From NCBI GenBank assembly GCA_030490835.1, contig CM059972.1, forward strand, positions 10,818,264 through 10,882,263: a stretch of 64,000 nucleotides of DNA, read 5' to 3'. Below, piece by piece: positions 1 through 12,912 of this stretch. The translations under genes and the position numbers were made by a program. This stretch comes from Annona cherimola (taxonomy: Eukaryota > Streptophyta > Magnoliopsida > Magnoliales > Annonaceae). How positions within the stretch are numbered: position 1 is the stretch's first letter; each line of letters starts with the position of its first letter. The notes beneath the pieces are model-generated. The model saw nothing but the letters and a program-made list of their open reading frames with translations, made no database searches and had not been told where the DNA came from.

Positions 1-298
1 CTTTGGATTTTTTTTTTTTCGCTTTTTAACTTATCTACTTAGTAGTTGCCAGCTAGGCTCAACCAAAATTCCCACATGGTTTCAAATATCCCCGGATAAG
101 TGGGAGCCCGGCATTTTTCCCTCCACAGCAATGGTCTCTGGCTGGAAAATTTTCTCTCTTAAGTAGAGCACTGTCTACAAGAGATAATTTAGAGAGCTTA
201 GTAAGTGTTTCCCGTGTATGAATAAATTTAATTTGTAATATTAAATGTCATGTTGTATATTATTAAGAAAAAAATATTTACTTATTAGTTATTAAAAT
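1..298. other. AT-rich intergenic, no gene seen
   Basis: No open frame with recognisable protein similarity and no clear repeat boundary. It ends in the 9-bp direct repeat that flanks the next element. Confidence 0.5.
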
Positions 299-778
299 GG
301 GGAATTTCTTAAATACCCATAAATTTTACCCATAATTTCACTTATATCCATGAATTTTTAAAAATCTCTCTCATACCTTTGAATTTTCATCATAATTTTA
401 CTTATATCCATAGTATTAGAGATCCGTTCAAGACGCCGTTAACTTTATGAGAAATGACGAATATGTTCATCCCTAATTATAATTTTGTAGCTAAAAATTC
501 ATATCATAATGAATTTTTAGTAATTCTACAACCATAAAATCATAAATTATTTAAAAATGAATCTTTAACTTTAAGCAAAACAATCTTAAATTATATTAAA
601 GCTTGAACATATTCGTCATTTTATAAGAGACTAACAGCCAATCTAACAGACCTCTAGTGACATGGGTATAAGTAGAATTATGATAAAAATTCATAAATAT
701 AAGATGAATTTTTAAAAAAATGCATAGGTATAAATGGAATTAGGAGTAAAATTCGTAGGTATATATGGAATTTGCCCT
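299..778. mobile_element. Foldback MULE-like MITE, family H
   Basis: A 480-bp element whose two halves are imperfect inverted copies. The left end begins GGGGAATTTC and the reverse complement of the right end begins AGGGCAAATTCC. Both arms carry repeated 'ATACCCATAAATTTT'-like units. It is flanked by a perfect 9-bp direct repeat TATTAAAAT (290-298 and 779-787). A 9-bp duplication is the size made by Mutator-like transposases, so a non-autonomous MULE is inferred. The repeat is AT-rich, so chance is not fully excluded. No coding sequence inside. Confidence 0.7.
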
Positions 779-1019
779 TATTAAAATAAGTCTACTTTCG
801 CATTGTTATATATCATGGTAACTTAGAAGAAAAATGCAAACGTACCGTATCAAGTGGAATATAATGCAAGGGACCCAATCCTATTTTACGGGTTCCACGT
901 TCCAATTCATGAAACCTCTCCATTCGAGCACACCTCTGATGACTAACTTGCAACCAAATCGGTCATATCTTTAGCATCATTTGGTTTATCATGATAAAAA
1001 AAACAACAAAATCAATTCA

Positions 1020-1260
1020 AGTTTTTCGTGGATCATACTTATTTAAAAATATATAATTAAGTGTGAATTATAAAAACAATTAGACTCATTGATACATGTA
1101 TCGAAATGTTACAATAAGTTGTAAAATTATTTATCTACATAAAAGAATATTTTGAAGGATTTAAATATTGAATTACCAGAAATGAAATTAGTACGTGAAT
1201 CAAACAATTTTATTTCAGTAATTTTTACACTTTTATTGGATAGGACCAATGTATTATTTT
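1020..1260. repeat. Decayed foldback element fragment, family G core
   Basis: Carries the G-type core: a 'gtgaattataaaaacaatta' segment, an 'atcgaaatgttacaataagt' segment and a following 'ttatttatctacat' segment, in the same order as in the fuller copy at 4882-5409. Both ends are eroded and no target duplication is visible. Confidence 0.4.
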
Positions 1261-1591
1261 CTGATTACATGAAGACATGCTTCCTTCTAGGTTCGAGAAA
1301 CCCGCGCCCACACCCTTAACATGAAACCACCGCTACGCCCTGGTTCAATTTCATTGAGATGAAACTTGGGCCCCTGATTAAACAAATAATATTAAATGCA
1401 TTAAGTCGAATGAATTTCATAAAGTCATCAAGGTGGTCCCTCAAATGAAGAGGTTTTGTAGATTCAAATTCATACAACGGGTTCCATAGCATTGTAACCA
1501 ATCAGATATTGGGTGTCCACTGCTATATAAATTGCTAGTAATTTTATACGGGAAAAAAGCTCCAATCGAAGCTTATTACAAGTCTTACCTA

Positions 1592-1871
1592 GGGTGTGTT
1601 TGGGAATGGGTAAAACTTTTAATGAAAAATTGTAGAGATTAGAAGTTGTCAAATGATGTGATATGATAGGGGTAATGATGAGGAATAAATAAGATAAAGT
1701 TGAAATAGATAGGTTAGTTGTGTTGGTAGTTGTATAAAAATGATTGAAAAGTAGGATAATTGTATAGAAAAATGTGAAGAAATGATTAAAAAAAGGATAG
1801 TTATGGAAAGTGAAAAGTTTTAGATTGAAAAATTTTAACTTGACAACTTTTCCTTAATAACAAACACACCC
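1592..1871 (+). mobile_element. Tourist-like MITE, family B
   Basis: A 280-bp element with TIRs: GGGTGTGTTTGGG at the left and CAAACACACCC at the right. The interior has the family signature 'gatgtgatatgatagg ... gattgaaaagtaggataattgtatagaaaaatg', repeated in a dozen or more copies across this window. Other copies have TTA/TAA target duplications, which points to PIF/Harbinger (Tourist) MITEs. The duplication is not clear for this copy. Confidence 0.75.
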
Positions 1872-2803
1872 CAAGAGGACAACTCAAGCATGTACCTTCT
1901 AAGTCGGGCTAGATGAACAACCATTCGCATCTTGAAAAGAGGTGACGAAATCTACTGGTTCTTGCTTGTCAAAACATTTAGGATGGCCCTATAAGTGCTT
2001 GTGTGCAGGAATTTATAAATAGTGGAGAACATTAGATACATTAATTAGATTTTTAGAGTTGACCTGGCCAGTGCTGATTAGTTGATGGCTCGATGCTTAA
2101 TAAACAACTCAAGCTAATAAGCATCCGAAGTCAGTTAAGCACGGAATATTTAGTACAACTAAAATAAATGGCTTACAGAAATAAAACTGGTTTGATAAAA
2201 GACCAAAATGCTCTTGTATGTATGATTTGTACGAGTGAATTGTAACAATAGGGGCAATAACTATAACAGCTCACATATGAGCTTCTGCTGTTGGTGAGCA
2301 ATTAAGATTATAGACAAGAAGAACAATCCCATGCTTGCATAATCAATAGCAGGAAACAAAGGAAGTGTGGCGGCAGAAAAACAAGTACTTGGGTTCAGCT
2401 ACTTCATTCTTTATTTTGTTCTCCATTGTATGGCCTCTTCTCTTTAGTTGTATCTTTCTTCTTAGGAATGTCAAAACCCATAACCAATTGGAGAAAGAAA
2501 TGTAAGAAAAAAAATAATAATAATACTAATAACCCCGTCAATTGACTCAATTCTTGTATAAGCATATCAAAGTGAAATCTGCAATTTTGGAAAAAATCTC
2601 AACAATTACTTGAATTCTGATGCTGTCGGGGATTCGCCCACAGTACTTTTAACAATAGACAAAAGGCTGTCTCAGTGCATTCCTAGCTTTTATTTAGAGG
2701 ATGATGATCCACCCCCACGAAAGTAGAAAAGGCCAGCCCATCAAGAGGAAACCCTCGTGCAGCATGGCAATTAAAGGAAAAGGTAGTTTGGAGAAAACAT
2801 GTA
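1872..2803. other. 3' flank of the OSCP gene
   Basis: No recognisable gene. The part next to the OSCP stop codon (roughly 2640-2803) is expected to hold its 3' UTR, but no polyadenylation signal was assigned with confidence. Confidence 0.4.
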
Positions 2804-5800
2804 TTAGAAGTTTGCGAAGTTGACAGGGTCACGCAGGAACTTCTCCATCTGCCTTGCTCTTGTCTTGATTGACATATCAAAAACCTTTTGCCCAAACTCA
2901 ACCACCAGGCCCCCAAGAATGCTTGGATCAATCTGTGTGAGAATAGAAGCATATGTCAAATTGAAAAAAAAGAATAATTTTTTAAAAAAAAAAAACGTCT
3001 TGATCTCTCTCCTTTCTGAAATTCCTTTTCTTCCTAATCAGACAGTTATGGAAATTATCAAATCAGAGAGAAATGAGTTCAGCAAATATAATTCAACTTG
3101 CTGTATGTTCTTAGTCTTCTTCTTAGTTTAGGCTTGAATAAATGTGACTTAGCTCTTCTGCTCTATATCAGTTGGCACTTACATATTTAGACCTTTCTGA
3201 ACGTAACATCAAAATGAAACAGATTAGTGGCCTCAATTGTCAAACTACCACAAAATAAACTTGAATCCATAGTTTGGAGTGAACAAAAACTTAAAACTTT
3301 ACTTCAGAATCCACAATATGAGAAGCTTGAGGGATACTATTTATCCAGTTGAAACCATGTCTTGTCTTGAAAACATTTGTGTTTTTAACTTGTGTGGTCC
3401 TATAGATAATATTTATTTACCCTTTGGTAATTGTATATGCAATATACATTTTTCGATAATGTATTTTTATGTGAGAGGGCTTACGTGTCAAGTAGACTTT
3501 TTGACAGTTGAAAATTTGACCATAGCAAAATGAGTTTAGAAAATAATAGTTGGGATATCATTTCAAAAAACTCATTAACTGAATGGTTAGAGTAAGTGGA
3601 TAGTTGCACGGAAGACATGGGTTCCAGTATCCGTGGGGATAGAAAAATATTTTTATTTTTATTCCTTTTTGCCATGTCAGAATCTAAAGCCAGAATAACC
3701 AGGCAAACAGGGCAACGTAGCAGCAATATTGTATTTCTCCTTTTGATAGTAAGCCACGAAGGAGGGAATGACGTTGGACTTCAGATTTTATAAGCAAAGA
3801 GATGATGGGGGGTGGGGGGAGAGAATTCTGAACAGAGAGAAGGAGAGATTTGACTGCTACTAGGTTGCTGCTGTGGGAAGAATTCTGAAGAAAGGCATTT
3901 TGGGTGACGAATCACAGTTTCCTTGTGTTAAGCATCGTTTGAAGTTAGTGGAGAAAATTCGTTATTTATTTTGTTCAGATGATATTCTAATGTAGTGTTA
4001 ACCGTCAGATGCACGATGCTATGGATGGTAAAGAATTTTATTTTTCATTCAATAATTTTTATAGAGGGGGGTTAACCTGCATGCAACCGATATTTTTCTG
4101 AAATTTATGAGTCCTTTGCATGAACTTCATGAGTTTTAGAATGGAGATTTTAGAACCACAGAAAATTAGGTTCTACTGAATTATTACAGAAAAACTCTCT
4201 AGAACCACAGCAATTGCAAAACAGACACGCTGGAAACTTATCAGAAAACTCCCTGGCAAAAATACCCTCTTCCACCAAGGCTTTGGGCTCGCACCCAAGC
4301 CTGGCAGGCCAAACCAAGAAACCCAACATTTGTGTCGGCTCGTTGGCCATGGCAGATTGGGCCAGATAGAGCTCAATAGACTTGCGACGAGCTAGGCCAG
4401 GCAGGACCCAACAGAGGTGACAGCAAAGGCAACGACGGCAACAAACCTGGGCTCGGCCCAACAGTAGCAACCGCCAGCACCAAAGGGCCCAGAAGCCAGG
4501 TGGGTCCAAACAACCTACTGACTAGGCCTGACAGAGGAGAGCCAACGGGCGCATCCAAAGCCGCCAATTCATGATCTCTCGTCTAAATCCGACTCCGATT
4601 CGTGTTATCCAATAGTTGATTCATAAGTTTTTGGACCTTCTGAATTAGATGGAAGGCTCGGATTTGTCATTAGAGGTTGGGGTCATAGAGTTATGGAGGT
4701 CAGACTTACAAATGGTGATTAAATCATGATCCATGACCCACCTCAGCTGAGAACCTTGATATTATGTAACTAAGCTCGGTAGATGCACTCATTGAACTAG
4801 ATATTTGGAAAGAATTGAAAGAGTATAGACATCCCGCATTTAGAAAACACAAACTGCATGTGATACTCATCATTTTTCATCGATCCCGCTTCTAGTCTCA
4901 TGTAACTCCTTCAAAATCTAATATTTTAATCCTTAATGAAAAATCTAATCTATTCATTGTATTTAACATCATTTGTTTATATAAAAGACCAAGTTTTATC
5001 CCAATCAAGTATATTTATGAGTCACATTTGTTCAAATATATATATATATATATTCATGTGTAAATTATGAAAAATGTCTAGATCTATTTACACATATATT
5101 AGAATGTAATAATACTTTGTAGAATCATTTATTCACGTAGAAATGATATTTTGGACTGTTTAGATGTCGAAATTACTACTTTAAAATTGATATTTTAGCA
5201 TTTTTCATAATTTATACATGAATATATACATTTTGTAACAAATGTGGTCATAAACATACTTGATTGGGGTGTAACTTGATCCCCTCGATAAACAAATGAT
5301 GTTAAACATAATTAATGGATTAGATTTTCCAACAAAGATCAAAATCTTAGATTTTGAAGTAGTCACATGGGTCCGCTTCTATGTAACCGGGTTACATAGA
5401 AGCAGTGCCCATTTTCATGTTTAATTTCACTTACTGAGGTTACTCATTTTAATTGCTTATTATTGTCCCACAGATACTCCAACAGGTGGTACTCAAGGAC
5501 GTTATTTGAAGGAGTTGCGAAGCATGACTAGATTTAGTTTATTTATTTCTTTATATTATTAAATTTTATGACAACAATGTAATAATTAACTATGATGGCA
5601 TGTTTGGATAAATTTTGTTGTTGTTTGTTTTATTCTTGTTTAATGCAAATTGCCAGATTATTACTACCTTATGACTTTTTTATGCAAGTGTATGTCAACC
5701 CAACACGATATAGATCCTGGCAGATAACCCTCAAACCCAAGCACAACCTAAATGTGTTGAATTTGGCGTTGGGGTGTTACAATATATTTGCTACATGTCA

Positions 5801-8800
5801 ATATATGATGAAATTTTGTTATTAATTAGCGAAACATATCAGCATATGTTGCAAAACCAAAACTTTAATGCAAGAGAGTAAGAGATTACATAATGGCCCA
5901 CACGAAAATAGAAAGTTTCCCTAATTTAGAGAGAGAGAAAAAACATCACAAGCCAAAAACCGATACTATATTAATCCAAAAGATACTGACACTACTTAAA
6001 ACTTATCCAAAATTAATTAAGAACTCAAAGAAAAGCATTATTTCTTTATAGAAGTAGATTTGAGCTTCTACTCTATCTATAAGAATTTCGCAATCAAATG
6101 CTTCAAGTTTAAGGCAGTAAGTTTAAATTAGATCAAGAGCAATCTATCAAATGGCATATGCTTCTAATTCCTCCTTTTCCTAATTCTCATCCAACTTTTA
6201 TATTCTTCCATGTTCCTCCTTAAATCTATTTGCCTTTCTTCCATTCTGCTTATCATTCTCACTTGAGAATATCCTTCCTCTTTCTTTTGAATTTCTCTCA
6301 AATGCACTTTCAATAAAACATTTAAGCTTCAAGGAAGAAGCATGTTAACTGGATGGATCAAGTGGAAGATTAACCAAAATTTGGTAGTGTGACTCAACCC
6401 ATTAACCAAAAGTAAATTGAAGTTGGCTTGGTAACTTGGGCCAAATTTGAGTTGGAAGACCCAAATTCTGGCTTGACCTACCATGTTACAGGTCATTCTA
6501 ACCAACTATGCCCTCACAAATCACATGTTTATCAACCAAACATAAGCACAAGTTCGGCCTGATAGTTTTCCTTTCTCAGGTTGTACTATTGCACTAGAAA
6601 TCCAACTCTAGGATTAGGTTCAGCTTGAATTGATAAACTTGTTTTGATTCAACATCCAAAATCCCAGACCCTAAGTCCATTCTAATCCAAACCTAACACT
6701 GTGACACCCCTCTTGATGGTGCCATGCACTACACAGTAAGGGGGAGAGACACTTGTGCCTCAAGGTGGACTCATTTTCCTCCTCCATCTCATCAGTTTCC
6801 TTTCCACGTGGAGAAAATTTATACCTCAGGAATGGATTCAATTCTTCTCTGCTCTTGATCATCCTTTCTTCTTTTTTTTTTTTTCCCTAATTACACTAGA
6901 TTACAATGGAGACCAAGCTCTCGCTAGCACTCAAAGCCAGGATCAACACACATGCACACGCATGTCATACCACTAGGCTATGCCCTGGTTGGCATCATCT
7001 TTTCTTTTAATTCGCAAGAAAATAAAAAACTTTTCTCTAAACATCAAATTTTCCTCTCTTTTTCTAATTTACAATGGTTTCAGTAAAATATAGTAGGGTA
7101 CTAACAGCAGAACAACCCTAACTCCAAATATACAACCATGTACCCTATAACAGGAAATCTAACATGAATCTAAAAGGAATATCAGTGCTACAAGAGGAGG
7201 AAACATTCTTCCTGCAGTGCCAAGTGTCACTGAACCCATTCAAAAAGGACTTCCCCTCTTGAAATATGCATAGTACATAAAGGAGCAGTTACCTTTTGTT
7301 CAACCTTGACAGTCTTCCCATGTCCAATGATATCCCGCAGCGTTTCCTTCAGTTGTTTCTCCTCTTCGGGGGGAAGTGGCTGTTCCAATTAATACAAAGC
7401 GTATTAACATCCAGACGTATGCTCGTAAAACATATTGTGGCTCATGCAGCAAAACCTTATCAGATGGCAACAAGTTTTGGCTATCACATCAATCATGGTG
7501 ACAAGGACAACAATGATGAAAAGGACCATATTGACAACAATACCTATACTTCAATTTTTAAATTCCACCAGTGGGAAATAAACTCTAGAAAGAGAGTTCA
7601 TAAAACATTAACTATTCAACATTCTATACAGTGGAAGAAAGCAATTACAGTTGCAGTTTTACAGATATACAAACAAAGACTTTTTTTTTTCCCTTTCAAC
7701 ATGCAGCTGGGCATTTGGTTTAAAATGTGGTAGCCACTCTAAGGCAATGTGGTAAAAGACAATTAAAGCATCTAAAGCGAATTTCCACCACCAACATCAC
7801 TGATGAGTTACAATGTAAGAAGTAAAGGCCACTGATTAAAATTCCATTTGGACAAAGGATTAAATACCCAACAACCAAAATCAACAGTTGAGAAGGAACC
7901 AACTTTAAATGTTTTGGCATACTCCCACATCGTTCAATGATGGTTCTTTTTAAATGCAAGATACACATTTTAAACAGAGAACAAACTTACAATGACAGTT
8001 GTTACGATAACCTTCACCTCTCCCCTGTGTGCCATAGTCAACTTAACAAAGCTCTTGGTGATACTCTCAATGTGCCGCAGCCTCCCATTCTCAGCCAAAA
8101 TAGCTTACAGTAAATAAAACATGCAACAAAGTGTAAGAATAACAGGCAATTGTTACCTGTAAATTCATTCAACTGATTAGAAATATGTCTTCCATATTTT
8201 TTAAGGACATTGCAATGGTATATGGCTTAGCTAAGAGTTCAAACGAACCACAGATTACGACCAAGTCACTACACATTTCTAACTAAGCCATTCTAGAAAA
8301 AGATTCAAAGAAAACTAAACAATGGTGACAGCGGAAAACCAACCTTGCAGTTCAGATCCTCACACAGTATTGAATTCATTTACCCACATCTATAACGCAT
8401 TATTGTATTTTTCAAATCCTCTTTTCGCCAGAGAAGGCAATGAATAGTGATAGTAAAGTCAGTTTATCATGTCGTTGCAGTAGTCACTTAAGGGATGGAT
8501 TTTAGTCACATAATCGTGGATAAACATCATGAAATTCTAATAGCAAGGCCCACCAACATAGATGGATCAAAGAACAATGCAACAAAGCACGTGTAAATAA
8601 TTAATTTAATATTAATACAGATAAGAGTACACAATAAAAGTAAATTATCATCTGATCGATGTAGTCACTTGTAAATGGATTTTAGCCGCAAATGATTGAA
8701 AAATATCATGAAATCCCAATAGTAAGCCCAACTAATATGGATAGAATAATGTGCGGGAGATAAGAGAACCAACATTTACATGTGAGAGCCTCATACTGCA

Positions 8801-10851
8801 AGTTCCAGTACAAAACTTGAATGGAACCGTTCCTTGTTATAACTTATCAAGCAGAAAAAAACACGAAACAATGCCACGAACAAGAAAGACGTGAAAGTCT
8901 GTAAATTCCCTGGTGCTAATGAGTTAACACGATGAATGATCAATCAGTACACTAAATCATACCCAAAAAATTCTTCATGACATCAGAAAACCCAGCTTCA
9001 GAAAAGATCGTTTGCACAGCCTGGACTCTGGTCTGTTTAGGCACTGATAGATCCTTTACAAACTGGGAAAACAAAGCACTTTTCTTGGAAGCCTCAACAA
9101 GGTTTAGAAGCTCAGCTTCAACTTTGTCCAACATTTTAGCTTTTGCTGCTGCAAGAAATAGTGCAGAGGCATAATTTCCAGATCCTCCAAATAAAGCCAA
9201 AGGTAGCTGAAATGTCGAGCAGAATCCACAGTCAGAAAAAAAAAAAAAAATTTGGCTAGATTCAGCATCCATGACATAAAGCTTAGTTGGAAGTAAAAAG
9301 TGGATGTGATTGTCATTTTTCGATTGTTATACTTTAAAACACATTCATGATTCCATTCCCAATGGTGAACATACAATTAGATTAAACAGGATGGGAACGG
9401 GATAGGATTTCCCATTCTCCCTCACCCCCCCCCCCCCCCCCAACCCCACCCAAAAAAAAAAAAACTCCTTTCCAATATAATCTTTCATCTCCCAATATTT
9501 AACAACCCTATCTTTCCCATCCCCACTATAATTTCTCATTTCACAATACATAACAACCCCTCCTCACCCAAATCTCATCTCATTTATCCAATTGGATGAC
9601 CCTGAATTCTGAACAGGCCCTAAAGAACTATCAAAATACATCCACATGAAAAAGTAAACAGTCAGATTGGCATGGTTGGCGCAATTATATATGTTATGTG
9701 GTCCCAGATAACTTTATTCAAGAGGATACAGGCAGACTATCATGAGACCTGTGTATTAAAAGTGTCACAATCTACGGTTTTACTTTCAAATCATAAAAAA
9801 TTATATTAAAACATCAATTTTACAGACTGCAGAAACAAGGATTACCTTCACTTTTTCTTCTTTTGAACCAGCTGCTGTTGCATAATTCCTTGAACTCTGG
9901 GGAAGCATAACAAAAGGATCAGCAGTAGGCAAGTGATATTCTTAAAGCAGAACGTATGACATTTCCAGCACAAACAACTACAACCCATCAAAAGCAGAGA
10001 TAAGTAGTCCATATTTGAATGTTACAGCATGACAATCAGTATTACAATGCGAGCAATGTCTGACTGATGCATCACACATAACTACGCCACTCTCTGCTAC
10101 AGAAGATTGATCATTCCAAATGCCCCGCATTAATGATTTATGCTGTATGCTGCAGAAACATTCTACTATATGATTCCAGTCTTGAGGCATCCAATCATTG
10201 CCATGAAATTATATACACTTAAAGAGAAGGGGCAGAAATATGTTATTGGCGAAGAGGACATGATTGACCAATCACGCAGGCGGAGCCACTTGATAGAAGA
10301 AGGTTTCAGCTGCCCAAGAAAAAAAGCACTTCCATCAAAATGCCCAGCTCATATTGCTGAAACGTGACAATGCTGGCTAAAAGACAATATCTCCGTTTCG
10401 TTTCCAGGTTCGTTCCTAAGGTACAGCAGCCGTACAATAGGATGCACCTTTCACAGACTGAAGCCATTTACATTGACCACAAACTACGAATCCCATAACT
10501 AAGACTTGTAGAAACAGAATATCTCGATATCGTAGCAAGAACCATAGATTTTTGCGACATAAACAGCAGAGACTATGAATTTACTGCCTCACTCAAAGGA
10601 AATTGGTCATTTCGACACGAATCACCGAACAGAAGAGAATCAAATCAGATATATAATCGTGACATGAATAGCTCTATTCAACGATGAATCTATTTGTAAT
10701 TTGACAGCTGAATCCACTAAAATCGGCTTACTTGATTACTCGCAAACGACGGACGATCGGAGGATCTCTGTTGTTGCAGCAAGACGGATTCCGTTCTCAG
10801 AACCCTCTGAATCAGAGCAACATTAGATCGAAGACGGCAAGCCAGCGCCAT
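2804..10851 (-). CDS. ATP5: ATP synthase subunit O (OSCP), mitochondrial
   Basis: Oligomycin-sensitivity-conferring protein (the bacterial delta subunit homologue) of mitochondrial F1Fo-ATP synthase. It joins the top of F1 to the peripheral stalk. Six exons on the minus strand join in frame: 10732-10851, 9846-9896, 8963-9206, 7991-8103, 7293-7379 and 2804-2932, giving 247 aa, the usual family length. All donors are GT and all acceptors AG. Residues 1-40 (MALACRLRSN...) are rich in Arg and Ser and low in acidic residues, as in a matrix-targeting presequence, followed by SSRNYATAA. The OSCP domain runs from about residue 58 (LPLALFGGSGNYASALF). Conserved stretches are LAENGRLRHI (about 140-149) and the C-terminal signature IDPSILGGLVVEFGQKVFD from residue 206. 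Start chosen as the only Met giving the presequence. Intron 5 is 4.36 kb and full of repeats. Identity is secure. The symbol follows plant usage. Confidence 0.95.
3550..3665 (+). repeat. tRNA-derived SINE-like fragment
   Basis: Contains an A-box-like 'gaatggttagagtaagtgg' and, about 45 bp on, a B-box-like 'gggttccagtatcc', followed by an A/T-rich tail. The spacing suits an internal pol III promoter of a tRNA-derived SINE. It is not a tRNA gene: no cloverleaf or acceptor stem can be formed. Confidence 0.4.
4882..5409. mobile_element. Foldback MITE, family G
   Basis: An element of about 530 bp with long inverted arms (left 'aatctattcattgtatttaa' against right 'ttaaacataattaatggatt'). The right end carries a perfect 14-bp-stem hairpin with a 1-nt loop at 5375-5403, starting GCTTCTATGTAACC. 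The left end has a worn version starting GCTTCTAGTCTCATGTAAC. No clear target duplication. Lies in OSCP intron 5. Confidence 0.6.
6895..7005 (-). repeat. tRNA-derived SINE-like fragment
   Basis: On the minus strand it reads 'aaccagggcatagcctagtg', with an A-box-like TAGCCTAGTGG, and some 40 bp later a weak B-box-like GATCCTGGCTT. Interpreted as the head of a SINE. No intact tRNA structure. Confidence 0.35.
9340..9612. repeat. MITE remnant with poly-C tract in OSCP intron 2
   Basis: A low-complexity, CT-rich element in the 639-bp intron between exons 2 and 3. One end reads GGGCCTGTTCAGAATTCAGG on the minus strand, like a plant MITE terminus. A run of 17 C (9425-9441) followed by a run of A makes local base calls uncertain. 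The other end was not found. Confidence 0.35.
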
Positions 10852-11082
10852 TGAGGCAGAGACGCGGAGAAACGAGATATAGATGATATATGCAGCTATT
10901 CGACGGCCAATTGAAGGCGCACGCCAGCCAAAACCAAGAAGAAGACGAATGCGGAGCAGTAGGGATCGAAGGGGAGAGCGGTCGAAGATGGAATAAAGCG
11001 GGCCAAACGTTAAGGACTAGTGATCTGGGCTTTCGATTATCGACGATGGACCTTTTCCATGAATATGAATGGGCCCACGAGT
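10852..11082 (-). promoter_or_regulatory. OSCP leader and proximal promoter with site II motifs
   Basis: Upstream of the OSCP ATG at 10851. Contains a palindromic TGGGCCCA (11070-11077) and a TGGGCT (11026-11031). These fit the TGGGCY 'site II' element bound by TCP factors, known to be enriched in promoters of plant mitochondrial respiratory genes. A GGGCC at 11000-11004 may add to the group. The transcription start cannot be placed from sequence alone. Positions 10897-11082 recur as a diverged copy inside a transposon at 13172-13360. Confidence 0.6.
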
Positions 11083-12613
11083 TGAATTTTGGCCTTGTTT
11101 GCCCGTTTTCATTTTAAATACTTTATGCATTTTTAAATTGAAATTAGTTCAAAAAATTTTCAAAACGTGCCAAATGATTTTTAAATTGTTCCATAGCAAA
11201 TCTATTCAATTAAATAATTCTCAGAAGTTGTTTCTAAAGATCGTCATTTTTTCCTTCATTACGTTTTGGAAGTCACATCCCACTGGGGGTGCAACTTGGG
11301 CCGGGTTCAACCCGAACCCGGCCCGCCGAACCCGGTCAGAAGCAGTGTTAAAATTCACCTTTTTACAGCCCGAACCCGATTTCTGAGCCCGAACCCGGAC
11401 CGAATTCTAACAGATCTCGGTTTCGGGTTCAGGCGATCCCGAACCCGAAATTCTATTTACATAATATATATTTATTATTATTATAATAATATATCAATAT
11501 CCCATATCTATTCATTTCAGCGCAGGTGTCAGAGGATAGCCTTCTTCGGCGTCAGAGTATAGCTGTCTTCGGCTTTTCAATTTTGACTTCTGCTTCAATT
11601 TTGACTTTCACCGTTTGAGTTTGCCCGCCCTTTCCAAGCTTCCAGCTTTGCGCCTTTCTTCCAGCTTTCTTCCCGCTCGGAGACTCGGCCCCTCGGAAGT
11701 GCGAAATCCAGTCTACGGAACCAGTGATCCCGTCGCGCGTGCGATCCCGATTCCCGTCCGAAGAGGCGAAGACCGATCCCTCCAATAGTTCAGCCTTTCT
11801 TCTCCGGCACGCCTCTACCAAGTTTTCCCTGCATCCCGTCGTCTGGCCTGTCCCTGACGTCAGCAGCTCTAGCAGCACCACGCCACCACCGCAGCACTTA
11901 ATCCTGCCGGAAATCGATCTCCTGCAGCCCGCTGCGATGTCCTCCAGCAGCACCACCCCGGCATGTGACAGAGCAGCCCCGGGCGAGCTAGCCTTGAAAG
12001 CCCGAAATCCGACACCTTAGTCCTTTGCGTTGAGCGGCTTGAGCTACCTTAGTCCACCACCGGTAATAGTTCCGTCTTTTATATGTTTTTAGAAAAAATT
12101 CTTACTTATTATTTAATATATAAATTAATAGTACTATGATTAATTATTGAAAGCTAGTTCAATGAAAACCCTATTTGAAAATTAGAGCAAAAAAAAGGAG
12201 AAAAATGTATGTAATGTGATTATATATAGGTAGAATGAATTTTTAGAAATAAACAAATGAAAACAGTATTAATTATCTGAGAATTAAATGTTAAAAATAA
12301 AATAAAAAACAAAATGGACTGATATTCAGAAATATTTATTTTTACTCAGCATGCAGAATCATTCAAATTTCAAACAGTGTAAATGGTTATTTCATTTGAA
12401 CAAGTATTTCTATAGTTTGAATGCTTGCATTCAAATATTTTTGCTATTCCAAAAAATTATTTTATTTGTTTGTATTTATGTTAGTTGTTGATAACTTGAT
12501 ACGCATTGGTTAATATTTTGATTTTTGAATTAGTTTGTTATTGCTCTGAAACGGACAATTTCTAATTATTTTTATATATTATAAAAAAGTGATATTCATG
12601 TGATCAAATCAAT

Positions 12614-12712
12614 ATGGATAGTTCAAGTAACATGCCAGACAAGATTAACGATCCGGAAATCAACAGTGAGCAAATAAAAAATTATTTTTTATTAATAATA
12701 AATTATTTTTAA
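12614..12712 (+). pseudogene. Truncated 5' end of a hAT-type gene
   Basis: A 32-codon open frame beginning MDSSSNMPDKINDPEINSEQ and then running into AT-rich sequence and a stop. Acidic, Ser/Asn-rich N-termini of this kind start many plant hAT transposases. The BED zinc finger and catalytic domain that should follow are absent. The assignment rests mainly on its position inside an element with hAT termini. Confidence 0.35.
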
Positions 12713-12827
12713 AATTTTTTTATACAATAGGTTTGTGATAAAAATTATATATATGATGAGTAACAAAGATATATTAATAGAAAAATGTCAACCCGAAACT
12801 CAACCCGAGCCCGAATTTCAAAAATAG

Positions 12828-12912
12828 AGTTAGGGTTGAGGTTTACAAATAGGGTTAGGGTTAGGGTTAGGGTTGACGTTTTACAAATAGGGTTAGGGTT
12901 AGGGTTGAGGTG
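12828..12912 (+). repeat. GGGTTA short tandem repeats inside the hAT terminus
   Basis: Two short runs of GGGTTA units separated by 'ttgacgttttacaaata'. They resemble telomere repeat but sit in the subterminal region of the hAT-like element and grade into GGGTTGAGG and AACCCGAG units used by the same element. They are best read as subterminal transposon repeats. Confidence 0.6.

Larger units (their letters stand above)
2933..7292. other. Intron 5 of OSCP, repeat-rich
   Basis: A 4.36-kb intron, large for this gene. It holds two SINE-like pieces (3550-3665 and 6895-7005), a GC-rich patch at about 4190-4590 that is unlike its surroundings (open on the minus strand for 119 codons but unlike any protein I know), and a G-family foldback element at 4882-5409. 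No nested host gene seen. Confidence 0.7.

Noticed and set aside
4150..4567. Minus-strand open frames of 119, 67 and 64 codons
   Set aside because: They overlap in different frames in a GC-rich patch in an OSCP intron, are Cys/Leu/Trp-rich and match no family I know.
7296..7733. Plus-strand open frame of 145 codons
   Set aside because: It is antisense to OSCP exon 5 and runs on into the intron. No similarity.
11552..12020. Open frames of 134 codons (minus) and 98 codons (plus)
   Set aside because: They lie in the GC-rich leader-like block of the hAT derivative. Both strands are open because the block is GC-rich, and neither frame looks conserved.
12828..12912. Interstitial telomere repeat (TTAGGG)n
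   Set aside because: Only a few units, in two short runs, inside the subterminal repeats of a hAT-like element and grading into GGGTTGAGG. The common plant telomere unit is TTTAGGG.
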